Shown here one piece after another: positions 36,176 through 46,550 of a stretch of DNA of 46,550 bases. The stretch lies in the NCBI RefSeq assembly GCF_000003815.2, contig NC_049983.1:17091970-17138519 (forward strand), in the 5' to 3' direction. The notes beneath the pieces were generated by a model. It had not been told where the DNA came from and searched no databases. It worked only from the letters and a program-made list of their open reading frames with translations. The stretch comes from Branchiostoma floridae (Eukaryota; Chordata; Leptocardii; Amphioxiformes; Branchiostomatidae). Each line of letters begins with the position of its first letter. The first letter of the stretch is position 1. A program made the position numbers and the translations under genes.

Positions 36176-36275
36176 CAGGAATTAGCGTTTGATCTCGCAG
36201 TCTAAAAAATCTTGAGTGCGTGGGCATCTCTGATGCGCGAACTGGAAACCCACCCACTCCATCCCAAAAATACAT
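36176..36275 (-). CDS. Weak candidate alternative first exon beside a repeat
   Basis: ATG at 36275-36273, straight after an in-frame TAA, opens 33 codons (MYFWDGVGGFPVRASE, then MPTHSRFFRLRDQTLIP with a second ATG at 36227). It ends CCTG|GTACTT in phase 1. The patch is somewhat GC-rich and ends 40 bp from the left end of the second 1.2 kb Helitron-like element. The donor is weak. Confidence 0.22.
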
Positions 36276-36314
36276 TTCTTAGACAAACGCCAACGAAAAC
36301 AGAAATATGACGTT

Positions 36315-37517
36315 AACTAGAAAGGCAACATTTTTGAAAAAATGCAGGATGTGGGCGAAGGGAAAAGAAAGGAAAAATCGCAAGAAAAGAAACAACTAGA
36401 ATGACAACATTTTCGCGAAAATGCAGCAAGTCTTTCCCGTGGCCTTTTTTGAAGTTTAAGTCAAACTATCTTACACACAATAGTAATTGCCATTAGGTGC
36501 CCCGTATTCTCGGTTCACCCCTATTCTCGGCCTTTACCTGACGTCACGGGTTGTGCTGTGTAGCAATTATAAAGCTGAAATTCATGATCAGGTTCAGGTC
36601 CGGTACCGTACCGTAGCCTCCATTCCAAATTTGACTTAACGCCGCAGGCGACAGACATCGACGATACAGTATTTGGCTGCCGGTATGGTCCGAGGCGTTG
36701 ACGAGCCCCCCTCCCCACATGGACCGTCCGACCGTTTAAACGCCGTCTTTTGAGGGCAATTAAAAAATAAATAAAAAGGCGTGTAAACTGAACGATGCTC
36801 TGTTTGCAAGATAAAATTGTTGTAAATATCAAAAAAGAAAAAAAAAGGACAACTAAAAAAATTGTTCCCGCCCGGAATCGAACCAGGGTTGACCTAGCGA
36901 AAAAAGCGCAAGTATAGCTGGTGCTTTAGCCATTCGGCCAAGCTTGCCGTAACGTTATTGCCGGCATTTTAATAGGTACATGTATACAAATGCAATGCGT
37001 AGCTTGAACACGTCCGTTCACTGTTTAATTTGCAAGATTCCAAGGTCCCATTTTCTGAAGATAATGTTTTTCTGTGCAAATTTATCAATCTTGTTCATTC
37101 CGTGGCGGGCAACTTCTTCCTTGAGCGCCTGTTTGGTCGAATGCATGGCCGATTTACTGCCGCGTCTCAGCTGCTATTATAAAACTGGATGCCGAAAGAC
37201 ATTTTGTGTTCTCTGCGTTGATAGGTCCAGCTCTGACGTACACCCGAGACAGTCTGAATTTAGGCCAATCAAAAAGCTGGGAACGCGGAGTATTTGCTAA
37301 CAGCTTCCATTTTTCTGAGTTTTGATTGGCTATTATCAAAATGGATGCCGATTGTGTCCTGCGCGTTGATAGGTTCACCTCTGACGTACAACCGAGAAAG
37401 TGCGACTTTAGGCCAATCAAAAAGCTTGAAACATGGAGTACATGGAGGCTTCCATTTGTTTCTGATTTCCGGTGAAATACTTGTAAGAAAACTATATGTG
37501 TGGCTTCGCCCACATAA
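36315..37517 (-). mobile_element. Helitron-like non-autonomous element, copy 2
   Basis: Second copy of the 16.3 kb element in the same orientation, differing by scattered substitutions and a few short indels. Both the tandem CTAG ends (36317 and 36396) and the right-end ATGTGGGCGAAG inverted motif are kept. The high similarity indicates recent mobilisation or conversion. Open frames within it (about 100-130 codons) are shared with copy 1 and look incidental. Confidence 0.6.
36866..36950 (-). repeat. tRNA-like module inside the 1.2 kb element, copy 2
   Basis: Same A-box and B-box arrangement as in copy 1. The central stem has one mismatch (GCGCTTT), and the loop differs. It is not a functional tRNA. 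Confidence 0.65.
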
Positions 37518-38872
37518 TAAATCATGCTGGGAGAAAACGGCAAACAAGTTAAATAAAACCAGATAAGGATGGTGGGTTGTTAAAAACAAATTCATGGAAA
37601 AACAAGCTACCACCAATTTGCACCAAATATCTGCTTGGACTTTATCTCAATGCAAAACATGGCGTCTATTAGTAGATTATACAAAGATTACATCCTATAT
37701 CCACCCACACTATAGCTAGCCTTTCATCAACATTGTCCAAATATGGCTACAGCAACTGGTAAGTATCTAATCTCAGGAAATCACCAAATTTGCTCCCAAA
37801 CTATTGACCCTGGCTTGAAAATGGAAGGAAGGGTTTGCGGTTTTGGTAGTATTAGCCCTTGCTGTGAAAACAACACATCAAAAATATGAGTTCATTACAA
37901 AATTTTCAACCAAAAACCCAAACCAGAATGGGATCCCAATGCTTGATATGAATAATATATTATGGCCTCCTTTGGTCAATATTGACCATGGCAAAATCGC
38001 AATGCTGTCTAGTCTGAACCTCTGTCCCAGGACAGAAATTTGCTACTTGCAACAGACGAAAATTTCACCCAGTCTGTTAAAAGAATCTGAACTTCATGAC
38101 ATAAAATTGATGAAAATGTACATGTATTTTGGTAAAAAAAATAACAGATTTAACAACAAACGTCAATAGCATGGACTCCCAAAGTTTGGGTGAGGTAAAA
38201 AAAAAAACAAATGAAATGGAAACAGCCCTGTCAACACTATACCAAAGTATCTGCATAGATGATATTCAGCTCATGTCATGTCATGTATGTTATGTATCTT
38301 GTAAAAAAACAGTAAAACTATGCATAGATGAAATGGTTTGGCTTATTGTAAACAAGGCTTCTACATTCTTGGAGACTCCCCCAATACTGATATGTCAAAG
38401 TTTGCTGTTACACCTGTTTAAATGTGTTATGTTTTGCATACACAATTAATAAATCATTCTATACAGTCAAAACTACCCAAGAACACCCCTCTAGGGACTG
38501 ATAAAATCTGGTCTATGTATATAGACAGATGGTCACTGTTTACAGACTGGGTTCTTAATGCATATGCTAATGAAAAATTATTTAAGAATTACAGATCATG
38601 TCTATAGTGACACATAAAAAATATGTTGGTTTTGGTGTGTCAACATACACCAGATTTTATCGGTTCTCTTGGTTGGTTTTCTTGGGTAGTTTTGACAGAA
38701 TATTCCCCAGCTGTCCCACGTTTACAGACACAAAAAAATTGTAGAAAAAGTGGAACTCTTTGTCTTTCTCTGCTTTCAAAAAATGAAGTCAAACCCAACC
38801 TATCAAGATGTAGTCATCACTAGTATTTGAGTTTGTATGATAATATTTATCACAGTTCAATGTTACAGTTAC

Positions 38873-39729
38873 ATGTAACATCCATTGGCATAATACCGGT
38901 CGGTTTACTGCAATTTCCCAAGCAATGCTAATTTGGCAAATGATCAACGCATCATTTTCTTCTTCTGTGTAAATTATTTTGTCTCTCTGGTCCTGCTAAA
39001 AACATAATATCGTAATTGGAACACACCACGGAATTGCACGGAGAACGGGCGCGTGGTTGGAAGGGGGTGCACTATACCGGCCGAACGAAACACGGCACAA
39101 TTAACTGCCGCTATGTACCTTTATACATCCTCTGTTGTTCCTTTCTTTCCTGTTAGTAGTTGCACAAAACAAAAATCTGCATGAGCATACAAAAAGTCAT
39201 GAGAAAATGGGCGTATACTGACAAGAATTTTCATTTAATTTTGGTCCGTCACAACCGCTATGACCTAAAACTTTACTGCTGGCCGTAGCATTAAAAATGG
39301 CGGGAAAATGGCGGCGTACGTTCAATTTGACCCATTCAGCCGTAGATCCGGGCGATAATGCAACGGTTCCTCACACTTTTACACGAGTTGTAGGTCACCA
39401 AAAGAAATTCAAGATTGCTGTTGAATCATGCTCGTCTTGTGCCGTGAGCACATGTGATTATTATCTACAAATCTGGCGATGAACGTGACAGTGTGTTTGT
39501 CCCACGACGAGCTCGCCTGCCCCGAAAACCACCTGAAAACTTTTGGCCTTGTTGTCTTCGAATGCATTGTTATCGATGCTTTGTAAATTATGTATTGGAC
39601 ACCTAGATGTCTGAAGTGTGCATACCTCAGAAATAACTATTGTTGCATGTGTAGATCTCTTTAAGTTCCACTATTTTTAATCGACCGGTATAAGGCTTAT
39701 GACCGGTATTATGCCAATGCATGTTACAT
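38873..39729. mobile_element. 857-bp inverted-repeat element with CpG-rich core
   Basis: The left end ATGTAACATCCATTGGCATA plus ATACCGGTC (38873-38901) and the right end GACCGGTATTATGCCAATGC plus ATGTTACAT (39701-39729) are inverted copies with one mismatch. The core (about 39030-39560) is much richer in CpG than the intron and includes GGAAAATGGCGGCG at about 39302. It encodes only short frames (one of 61 codons, plus strand, from ATGGCGGG at 39297). It is probably a non-autonomous DNA element. Confidence 0.7.
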
Positions 39730-40648
39730 GCATATACCCTATCTTGTTTCTACCATGTACTTACAATTAGCCTACGGGCATGAACTTGCAAATAAACTTT
39801 CTTATCGAACAATGCAGACAATGGTCCAGGATTCCCAATTTCAGTCCATTGTTCAACTAAGCACCATTGCAACATGCACAAAACTCAACCCTTGTCTATA
39901 TTTGGAAACATGATGAATCTGACAGTGGATGAAATATTGACTATTCAATACATTACCCTGCTTCAAATAAAACCAATTTCTTTTTCTCCACTGACATTTT
40001 GGCCTTGGCACCAAATATATTGCCTTTTCTTTATTACACTTCACATAAAACCCCCCAAGTGTATATACTGAGGAACATAACTCATGCACAATTCAATGTT
40101 AACATCACCTTTGCACTAGATACTGCGACCATGCTGCAGAGACCAAAGATTGGACAAATCACTCAACGAATTTCAGAGACAAAGAACAAATGTATTTAAC
40201 TTTTGTCTGTTTTGTCTTTCAAATTATTCTTTTATATCTTTTGTATTGTCATATTCCAAGTATAAAATCAAGGCTAATACAATACAAATTTGGTGGTAAT
40301 ACAATACAATTTTGGTCATCATATGTTGCTAAACCATAAATCAATTAGAGTCTAGTAAAAATTCAGGGCCTAGCCCAATGGGACTATTGCATATAAAACA
40401 TACATTTTTTGCATTATTGAATTTATTCATAAAAAGCCTTGTCAAAACATAGTCCACAGAAACAAAATTTTAATTCTTAAACATAACGTTGTCTTTTTAG
40501 ACAGAATTACAAAAGTATGTGTAATATTTCATGTTATTATGGGACCTAAACCCAACGTAGCCTGCAAAATCACTTAAGACAAAAGAAAATTTTGAAATTT
40601 TACATTCCACAGTACTATTCAACGCAATCATAGCAACTCAAGCAATAC

Positions 40649-40789
40649 ATTGTCCAACGTCATAAAAACGTGAATTGAACTTCAGAGGTGTATTTTCATC
40701 AGAGTTAATGTACGGTAAGACAGATAATGGTTTATGACTCCCACAAAATGCCATTTTACGACCCTTATGCAATACTCTCATGTCCAATG
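40649..40789 (-). CDS. Weak candidate cassette exon (phase 1-1)
   Basis: The acceptor AATTACCCTTCTGGTAG (AG at 40791-40790) is followed by CA and 46 open codons, ending CAAT|GTATTG in phase 1 (141 nt). The start LDMRVLHKGRKM recalls the D-K-G-R-R-M and S-K-G-R-M of the 3-4 kb cassettes. The donor is poor. Low confidence. Confidence 0.22.
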
Positions 40790-40960
40790 CTACCAGAAGG
40801 GTAATTGGGGTCAATGACCTTAAGGGTATAAAACCTAATCCAGGAAAAAATAGCAATTTCCATATTTGGTCATGACAGGTGTATACTTGCAAAATATGCA
40901 AATCAGTATGAAGTAATGGATCCATGTAATACTAGACCAGCAAAATATCAGTAAGTAATC

Positions 40961-41194
40961 AGTAAGGCCTAGGGAAAAATGTGTTTCCTGTTTCCCTACC
41001 TACCCTAGAAAAACCTGCCGACCCTAGACTTTTTTTGGAGTCAAGTGTCCTCATTGAAAGACAAGTGTATCACTCGAGTTTTGGCCAGCCTAAACTTACT
41101 AAAATTACAAGAAAAAAAGATAATTCCTACCTACCGACCCTAATTTTTTTAGGACAGAAGAAGGAAACACAACTTTTTTTTCCTAGGCCTTACT
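40961..41194. mobile_element. 234-bp MITE
   Basis: The left end AGTAAGGCCTAGGGAAAAAT is inverted at the right end (CCTAGGCCTTACT, ending 41194). TGTGTTTCCT/AGGAAACACA extends the match. Inside, CCTACC and CGACCCTA motifs repeat twice. Non-coding. Confidence 0.75.
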
Positions 41195-42034
41195 CATGTT
41201 TTGGTAACATTTTCTTTCCACTTTCCTTGGTTATAAGAGGCTGCTAAAAATTTGTAATGTATTCGAATATGGAACGCTCTTATTGAGGTCGTTGACCTTT
41301 TCGTAGTCTAGACAGACATTAGAAATTCCAGGATAATCTTTTCCTACGGACACTGATGGAAATCCAGCCATGCAGAAATGTGAATGTGAGTTAGAAATGG
41401 GCTGTGAAATGCCGTGATGTCGCATTAGTACTTATTATGGCCTTATCCAAAAAGGCACCAAAAAATGCAATGACAAACAATCATATAATACGCCCATTCC
41501 TCATTAACTGGGAAAATTGGAGGTAGAAAATTGTAAAAAATAAAGTTGTCCAAAACGCTTACCTGCTGGTATGAACTTGTTACCACTTACATCGACTATC
41601 TTTTGCTATTTTTGTCTGGTGCTAACACGCTTAATTTTGGAGATATTTGATTTTTAGTAGGCCATGTCATCTTTCCTACAATTTTGTAATAAAGAGCATA
41701 TTACTACACAGAGAAATGTTCCAGCAAGTAATAGTGGATTAACAACAGCCAAATTAGCGAATTTTCCAACCCAAAACCTTCAAATTACACGCCAATGAGA
41801 AATATTTAACCACCGTGTCATTTGTTTCGGAATAATCATCAAATTTACTAGCTATTAAGTTTGCTACATTTGTATAAAAGTAAATAAATGATATTTTTTT
41901 TCTGATATGAAGATAAACCGTTTAATACTCCTTAATTTTCACCCTGTAGGATGGGATAAGAGCGATAGAATATATTTATGAAAATGGTTGAAAGCAGGCG
42001 ATATCTATTCTACAGGTAAATGCCAATGAACTGT
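41195..42034. other. AT-rich intronic sequence
   Basis: The stretch contains an isolated strong minus-strand donor (CAGCAG|GTAAGC at 41562) without an acceptable upstream exon, and nothing else recognised. Confidence 0.4.
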
Positions 42035-42807
42035 GGTAACGTAAATTACAGAATCTCTAACATTTGGAGGAAAGCCGAATAGTGTACATACTGGCTCTAT
42101 TTGAACTGATCAGGTCATGTTCGTCTATAATGCTGGACCTCTTATCTTCATGTTGCTAACTCAGAGTAGCAAAAAAGGGTATCTTTGTTATCCGGAATAC
42201 CCGTATAATCTTGTTCGTCCTATACCCACCCGGACTCTGCGGAAAGACACCCAAGATATGCAAGGTCTCTATCTTGGCGGGGTCTATTTAAATACATGCT
42301 AAGTAACAAAGGATTCACGCAATCACACGCTCTAGGTCAGAACCGCTTCGTCCTCGCGTCCTTTAATCAAGTCTTTGGAAATAGCAGGACATGATGCGAT
42401 GGCAACATGCACCAGATGGACTGGGCCTTTCTAGCACAAGCTTTCGATATTGGAAAGACAACAAACTAAACACCAGTTATCGCACTTCTTATAAAACATT
42501 TTTAATGTCAGGACAATCTTTGTTCTTGGAACAAACACAATGTCACATCTATATAGAATGAATGTGCTACCTAACAAAATGTCCATCCATACACCTTATA
42601 TCGTGTGGTTCAATAATACCGGCAGAAAGAACTGTGTAATATGTGTATAACAAGGCTTTTGTTGATGAGCAAGGCTGTAAACAACATTATCATATAGCCA
42701 GGCGCCACGGACCAATCAGAAGGCCCCGTTCCACGTTGGTTATGACGCCGTAACACAAAGATCCAGGCCAGGCAGGTGGGTTTCGCTCCTCTGATTAGTC
42801 AGAATGA

Positions 42808-42905
42808 ATCGACACCGGCACCGGTGTCGATTTGTATCGACACCGGCACCAGTGTCGATGCTCATAAAACCACCTCGTTCGCTTCGCTCACATCGGTGGT
42901 TTTAT
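42808..42905. repeat. Paired palindromes and hairpin
   Basis: A palindrome beginning ATCGACACCGGC at 42808-42831 is followed by a near-copy at 42836-42859. Then ATAAAACCACC (42864-42874) pairs with GGTGGTTTTAT (42895-42905) around a CGTTCGCTTCGCTC loop. It is probably part of a structured mobile repeat. Confidence 0.7.
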
Positions 42906-43850
42906 TCGGTGGTTATAGCAAAGGACCAGGCGTTATGACACCATATACACCTCGGGGCGGGTCATTAACCCTTAAGTGAATTTTCCAAAAGAGAGCTGCA
43001 TGTGTAAAGGCAGTCTGTTCTACAGTTATCCTGGCAGCCTGTCCCTTTATACTAATGCCACATGATTACATGACAAGCCTGACGTTATATAGATCTTGAC
43101 TTTATAGAGTGGGATTGGTTTCACAAATAGCTTTCTGCCTTGAACCATGTGTCTGTCCATGTAAAACAATTCTGTGCATCAATTCTGTGCAGTCACGACT
43201 GGTTGAAAGAGTAGTTTGCTTCTAATTAACAAGATTTCCAACCTAAACAAGCAAAGGTGAAAACTTCGGAACATCTAATGATAGTGAAGTCTTAACTTAA
43301 GTTAGCTATTAACTTCTGCAGCCCATATGCTTTTGATCATGGAGCTTATAACTCAATGACAAGTCCTCAATGTAGATAACGCTGATTTACCGCCGTCTGT
43401 ACGTTTATATAAAGGGGTCCACTGTGTAAAACGAGAAATATTTCTGTGACACGAATCTTGACTACATTGACCTTCATAATTAGCTGATCATAATCTCTGT
43501 TGCTATTTAAGACAAACATGCTTGAAACGTACCTTACTTCATCAGTCAGTGTTGAGCATGAATTTCTGTCATTCCAGTCGTGTGATCTTCAAAAAGCGCG
43601 CGAAAATGACGACAAACTTGGACGAGTCTTCTTTGACAACAGGGGTTTATTTTGGTTCAGTCCAACCCAATATACATTTATTCAACTTGGTACTATACAT
43701 TCCGTGTAATGTTGATTATTGAAGCATCAGATATCAATATAAACACCCGCATCTTTCCAAGTTGGTGCATGTCAGGTTTATCATTTGAACATCGATCCTG
43801 TAACAGTGGGGTTCTAGCGCTGCCAAACTGACCACGCCAACAGCTCTTGA

Positions 43851-43977
43851 GCTTTTGGTGTTGTGGTTAGCACGTTGGATTTGTGCTCCGGCTGCCCGAG
43901 TTCGGCGCAGGTTCGAATCCCGGGGGTCGGGATGTTGTTTATTTCTGTTCTTACTCGCCCCTCTGAATTTCTACAAT
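43851..43977 (+). repeat. tRNA-derived SINE copy 1
   Basis: A tRNA-like head (A-box-like TGGTTAGCACG, perfect B box GGTTCGAATCC at 43910-43920) is followed by a tail, TTCTGTTCTTACTCGCCCC, shared with the copy 255 bp downstream. Not a functional tRNA. Confidence 0.7.
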
Positions 43978-44103
43978 GGGTTCCCACGCCGGCCCTGTGA
44001 GTAACAGGCTAGTATGTGCCACACAGGGATGTCGATCTCGAAAAGAAAAGGGGCAGTAGTGTAACAATGGTGTTCAAGGACTGCTAAACCGAAGACGCCT
44101 AAT

Positions 44104-44236
44104 GGCTTAAGCCTTTTGGCCGAACGGTTTGCACGTTCGATTTGTGATCCGACTGCCCGGGTTCGGCGCGGGTTCGAATCCCGGGAGTCGGGGTGTTGTT
44201 TCTTTCTGTTCTTACTCGCCCCTTGTATTTCTACAT
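44104..44236 (+). repeat. tRNA-derived SINE copy 2
   Basis: A box TGGCCGAACGG and B box GGTTCGAATCC (44171-44181), with the same TTCTGTTCTTACTCGCCCC tail, in the same orientation as copy 1. The A box is closer to consensus than in copy 1. Confidence 0.75.
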
Positions 44237-44415
44237 TCCTATGAGAAATGAAAAGTCCCAGCATCGTAAAATTCACTGAAACAGGAACATATAAACAGAC
44301 TGCATTGTGACTCTATGGCAAGCCAAGCCCACCTACAGTAACATTACAGCAGATAATACGTCTTTGGTTGATGTGCTCTTGCTGAACATCCGATGACATG
44401 TTGAAGAAAAAAAAT

Positions 44416-44790
44416 GGTAACGTAAATTATATGGTAACGTAAATTATATTTATGCTTTTAATGATAAATAAAATTTTAACAAACAGCTCTGGAAAGATTA
44501 ACTCTGCAGGCAATTACTTATCTGGGAGCATTCTTTCCTATGAGTACAAAAGTAATGATCTTTCTATAATTCTAAGGGACTTATTATGGTAACGTAAATT
44601 ATATAAAAAAAGTGACAAAAGGCCTGAGATTGGCGGTTATAGTCATGTTTCCAACATTCGTGTTTTATGTGTTCTGTCATTTGTTTATTACGCAACACCA
44701 CTGTTTAGCAGATAAAACAGTGAAAACATTATCGGAAAATGTCTTTTCGTAAGCGAATTACACCCAACAGAAGTTCGGTAACGTAAATTA
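44416..44790 (+). repeat. Array of GGTAACGTAAATTA motifs
   Basis: Exact 14-mers occur at 44416, 44433, 44588 and 44777, plus one at 42035. The surrounding sequence is otherwise unrelated between copies. Confidence 0.85.
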
Positions 44791-45390
44791 TACAAAAGTT
44801 GGCGACAAGAATAAAACGGCATCTGACGTAAAAAGGTCGTCTGCTGGACAAGTTCATCAACACGTGACAAGCCGGCCTAAGTGTTGATGTAAATTATGAC
44901 TGAAAATTTAAAGAACTAACGTCTTTTCATTATCAGAATGCCACGATATTCACCTTTATAGCATTTCCGACACGTGTTTTTAGCGTGTTTCTAAGCAAAA
45001 CCTTACCCGGGACGACCAAAAGGCAACTAACAATGGTGGGAAAACATTGCTTAGCATATTACTATCATGTACTTGTAACGGAAAAGGGCAAAATACGTAG
45101 TCATTGTGTCTTTAAAGAAAACTGTGGCCCGCTGCTTATGTGCGACAGCAATTTGCCCCTTTAACGAGGAATGGGCGAATAATGTCATATAGGGTATAAT
45201 GTGCTGGTTGTTTAAGTTAAACTAGTAGGAGATAAAAAATTTTAACTTTTCTCTGTAAAGTTGTTAAATCTGGGTCATTATTACCAGTTAAAAAGTTGTT
45301 TTCCACCAAACAATTCAAGTGTTTGATAACACATGTTCAAAAAGTCTAATGGTGTACCCACACCATAAACAAAATATCTTACATATTTGT

Positions 45391-45413
45391 CATTCATTCA
45401 TTCATTCATTCAT
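45391..45413 (+). repeat. (CATT)n microsatellite
   Basis: About six tandem CATT units, 110 bp downstream (in transcription order) of the first coding exon's donor. Confidence 0.9.
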
Positions 45414-45522
45414 CCAATGTTTACTGCATTCATCATCCATTCTAATTTTTAATTTCTCATAACTCCAGTCACCCATCTTTTGCTGTTACAAACACTAATA
45501 AATGATCATGAGTGTGTCCTAC

Positions 45523-45640
45523 CGTTATCCTTGGCGTTGCTTTCTTCTATGTTCATACTCTCGGCCAGCTCTGACAGGCTTTCATCCACACCCCTGCCGC
45601 CGCGCAGCGTCAGAGACAACCGCCGCTTGATTTTCTTCAT
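45523..45640 (-). CDS. CDK16/17/18: First coding exon of a PCTAIRE-family cyclin-dependent kinase
   Basis: Reading leftwards from the ATG at 45640-45638, this exon encodes 39 residues plus one base. It begins MKKIKRRLSLTLRGGRG and continues with DESLSELAESMNIEE and AKDN. From memory of the family, CDK17 begins MKKFKRRLSLTLRG...DESLSELAE and CDK16 has MKKIKR...LRGGRG, so this is the N-terminus of a PCTAIRE kinase (a Ser/Thr kinase activated by cyclin Y). KRRLS is a basic phosphosite-like motif. The start is supported by an in-frame TAA 13 codons upstream (45679-45677) with no ATG between. The exon ends AACG|GTAGGA, a good donor in phase 1. The next constitutive exon in the window (1266-1136) starts with two bases, GT, so the junction codon is GGT (Gly) and the frame is kept. 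The gene looks like an undivided ancestor of the vertebrate CDK16/17/18 trio. The family call is firm; which paralogue it is is not. Confidence 0.93.
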
Positions 45641-45792
45641 CTTTTGCTTCTTTCCTTCCTTCCTTCTTTGTCCCACTTACACGAGGGTGTTCTGGTCAGT
45701 TTTCGAAGCTCCTTGGAAGCTTAATTCTCGGCCGCTCTCAGTTCCTTGTTTGTTTTTCAGTCAACGACTTCAGGGCTTTGAAGTTGTAATAG
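45641..45792 (-). other. CDK16/17/18: 5'UTR part of the first coding exon, with its 3' splice site
   Basis: Upstream of the ATG the minus strand runs back to a strong 3' splice site. A long pyrimidine run (TTTTCTTCTGCTTTTACAG) ends at 45793, and the exon would begin CTATTAC at 45792. This implies at least one further non-coding 5' exon and a promoter beyond 46550. The UTR is GA-rich next to the ATG (GGAAGGAAGG). The boundary is read from sequence only. Confidence 0.7.
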
Positions 45793-46550
45793 CTGTAAAA
45801 GCAGAAGAAAAGACATTCAAACCTTTACATCTGGTTAATTTGTTTTTCATATCTTCAACCTCCCTTCATATTCTATTATGTATCAGGTATTTCACACTTA
45901 AAAGTCATATATGAAAGTCATCTTAAGAATCATAACAATAATGTATATATGGCCTCCTTCTGGCAATATTAACCATGGTAAAATCATAATTGACATCAGC
46001 CATACAGCGTCCACTATGGCTAAACAGTCCTATAAGAGAGTGACAGTAATAATGCTTGAGTGACAATAATATTGCTAGATAAAACTCTGGAATGACAGTT
46101 ACAACAATTCTAACTTCTAGTATGCATTATGTATTTAATTTTGACATCTCATATTCTACCACTGATATTGTTTATATTTAGTATTACTTCAGAGCAAAAG
46201 CATTAAAAAACAACAGCTATTGACGTAAACAATGACGTCAATGGGTGGCCAAACAATTATGATATTGTCTACCACGAATATTTGCAATAAAGGTGTCAAT
46301 TGTTGCCGTCACGTTTGTATCTGTATTCATCCTTGAAATCCTGTTTTGGCAAGGGTAACCTAGGACAAACGTTCAAGACCTCAGAGTCAGAAAAAAAAAT
46401 TATGCCAACATTTATTTTTACCATTGGGGGGGCAAAACAGATCAACTGTGACTGAACAATAAATCTTAAAGTAGGTTTTGGGAGCAGAACCTTCAATGGC
46501 ACATACTGCTTTGTCAGCTTAGCACTTAGCAATTACAAAAAAAGTATGCA
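45793..46550 (-). other. 5' intron of the kinase gene (partial)
   Basis: AT-rich sequence upstream of the exon's 3' splice site. A short dispersed repeat at about 45950-45995 resembles 37962-38005 (GGCCTCCTT..GGCAATATT/GGTCAATATT, ACCATGG.AAAATC). I see no promoter or upstream exon that I can defend. Confidence 0.5.

Larger units (their letters stand above)
1267..45522 (-). other. CDK16/17/18: Giant (about 44 kb) phase-1 intron of the PCTAIRE kinase gene
   Basis: The donor GTAGGA at 45522 and the acceptor ..CTCTCTAG at 1267 bound an intron that separates the two conserved N-terminal blocks. In the recalled human CDK17 protein, a variable segment of several dozen residues sits exactly between the equivalents of KDN and IVHEN, so this is a naturally variable point in the family. 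The intron contains the candidate cassette and first exons listed separately, plus many mobile elements. No unrelated gene could be recognised inside it. Confidence 0.85.

Noticed and set aside
41231-41425. 64-codon minus-strand frame with an ATTTCCATCAG acceptor
   Set aside because: The only reasonable donor (AAAG|GTCAAC) is in phase 0; no match to known proteins.
41562-41600. Very strong isolated donor CAGCAG|GTAAGC
   Set aside because: The upstream frame begins at a stop, has no ATG, and has no pyrimidine tract before any AG. It could only be a non-coding first exon, for which there is no other sign.

Overview
This 46.5 kb window looks like animal nuclear DNA from an intron-rich, repeat-rich genome. 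It is AT-rich, has no long ORF, and carries MITEs, tRNA-derived repeats and microsatellites. The abundance of short palindromes around ACATGTA, and the repeat style, suggest a cephalochordate (amphioxus), but that species call is inference. What can be anchored is one minus-strand gene. Position 45640 begins an exon encoding MKKIKRRLSLTLRGG...DESLSELAE, and positions 1266-1136 encode IVHENARLGSDGESDQ. These are two conserved blocks of the N-terminal regulatory region of PCTAIRE kinases (CDK16/17/18). The kinase domain must lie off the left edge.

Layout, in transcription order (right to left). 46550-45793 is a 5' intron. 45792-45523 is a 5'UTR plus first coding exon, ending in phase 1. 45522-1267 is one intron of about 44 kb. 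1266-1136 is the next constitutive coding exon, which enters in phase 1. 1135-1 is the next intron. The two anchored exons join in frame with a Gly at the junction.

The giant intron holds a series of short exon-like segments on the minus strand. Each has a 3' splice site, an open frame and a 5' splice site, and is phase 1 on both sides, so each can be inserted between the two anchored exons without shifting frame. Five of them (near 3.1, 4.3, 5.7, 6.9 and 7.9 kb, spaced about 1.0-1.4 kb) share weak peptide motifs (L-S-K, K-G-R-M or R-K-S, then F-F). They look like a tandemly duplicated cassette-exon cluster. A sixth strong one is at 18.2 kb, a 24-nt microexon candidate is at 32.65 kb, and weaker ones are at 8.7 and 40.7 kb. 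There are also candidate alternative first exons with ATG and a phase-1 donor. The best, at 11.1 kb, is GC/CpG-rich and would give the kinase a hydrophobic N-terminus. The inferred system is a PCTAIRE kinase whose N-terminal regulatory segment is diversified by alternative cassettes and alternative starts. The cassette calls rest on splice signals, phase and weak homology only; no transcript data were available.

The rest of the intron is mobile DNA: a near-identical pair of 1.2 kb Helitron-like elements (16.3-17.5 and 36.3-37.5 kb), a 5.0 kb element with 28-bp terminal inverted repeats (18.64-23.68 kb), an 857-bp inverted-repeat element with a CpG-rich core (38.9-39.7 kb), several MITEs and foldbacks, two tRNA-derived SINE copies near 44 kb, and microsatellites.
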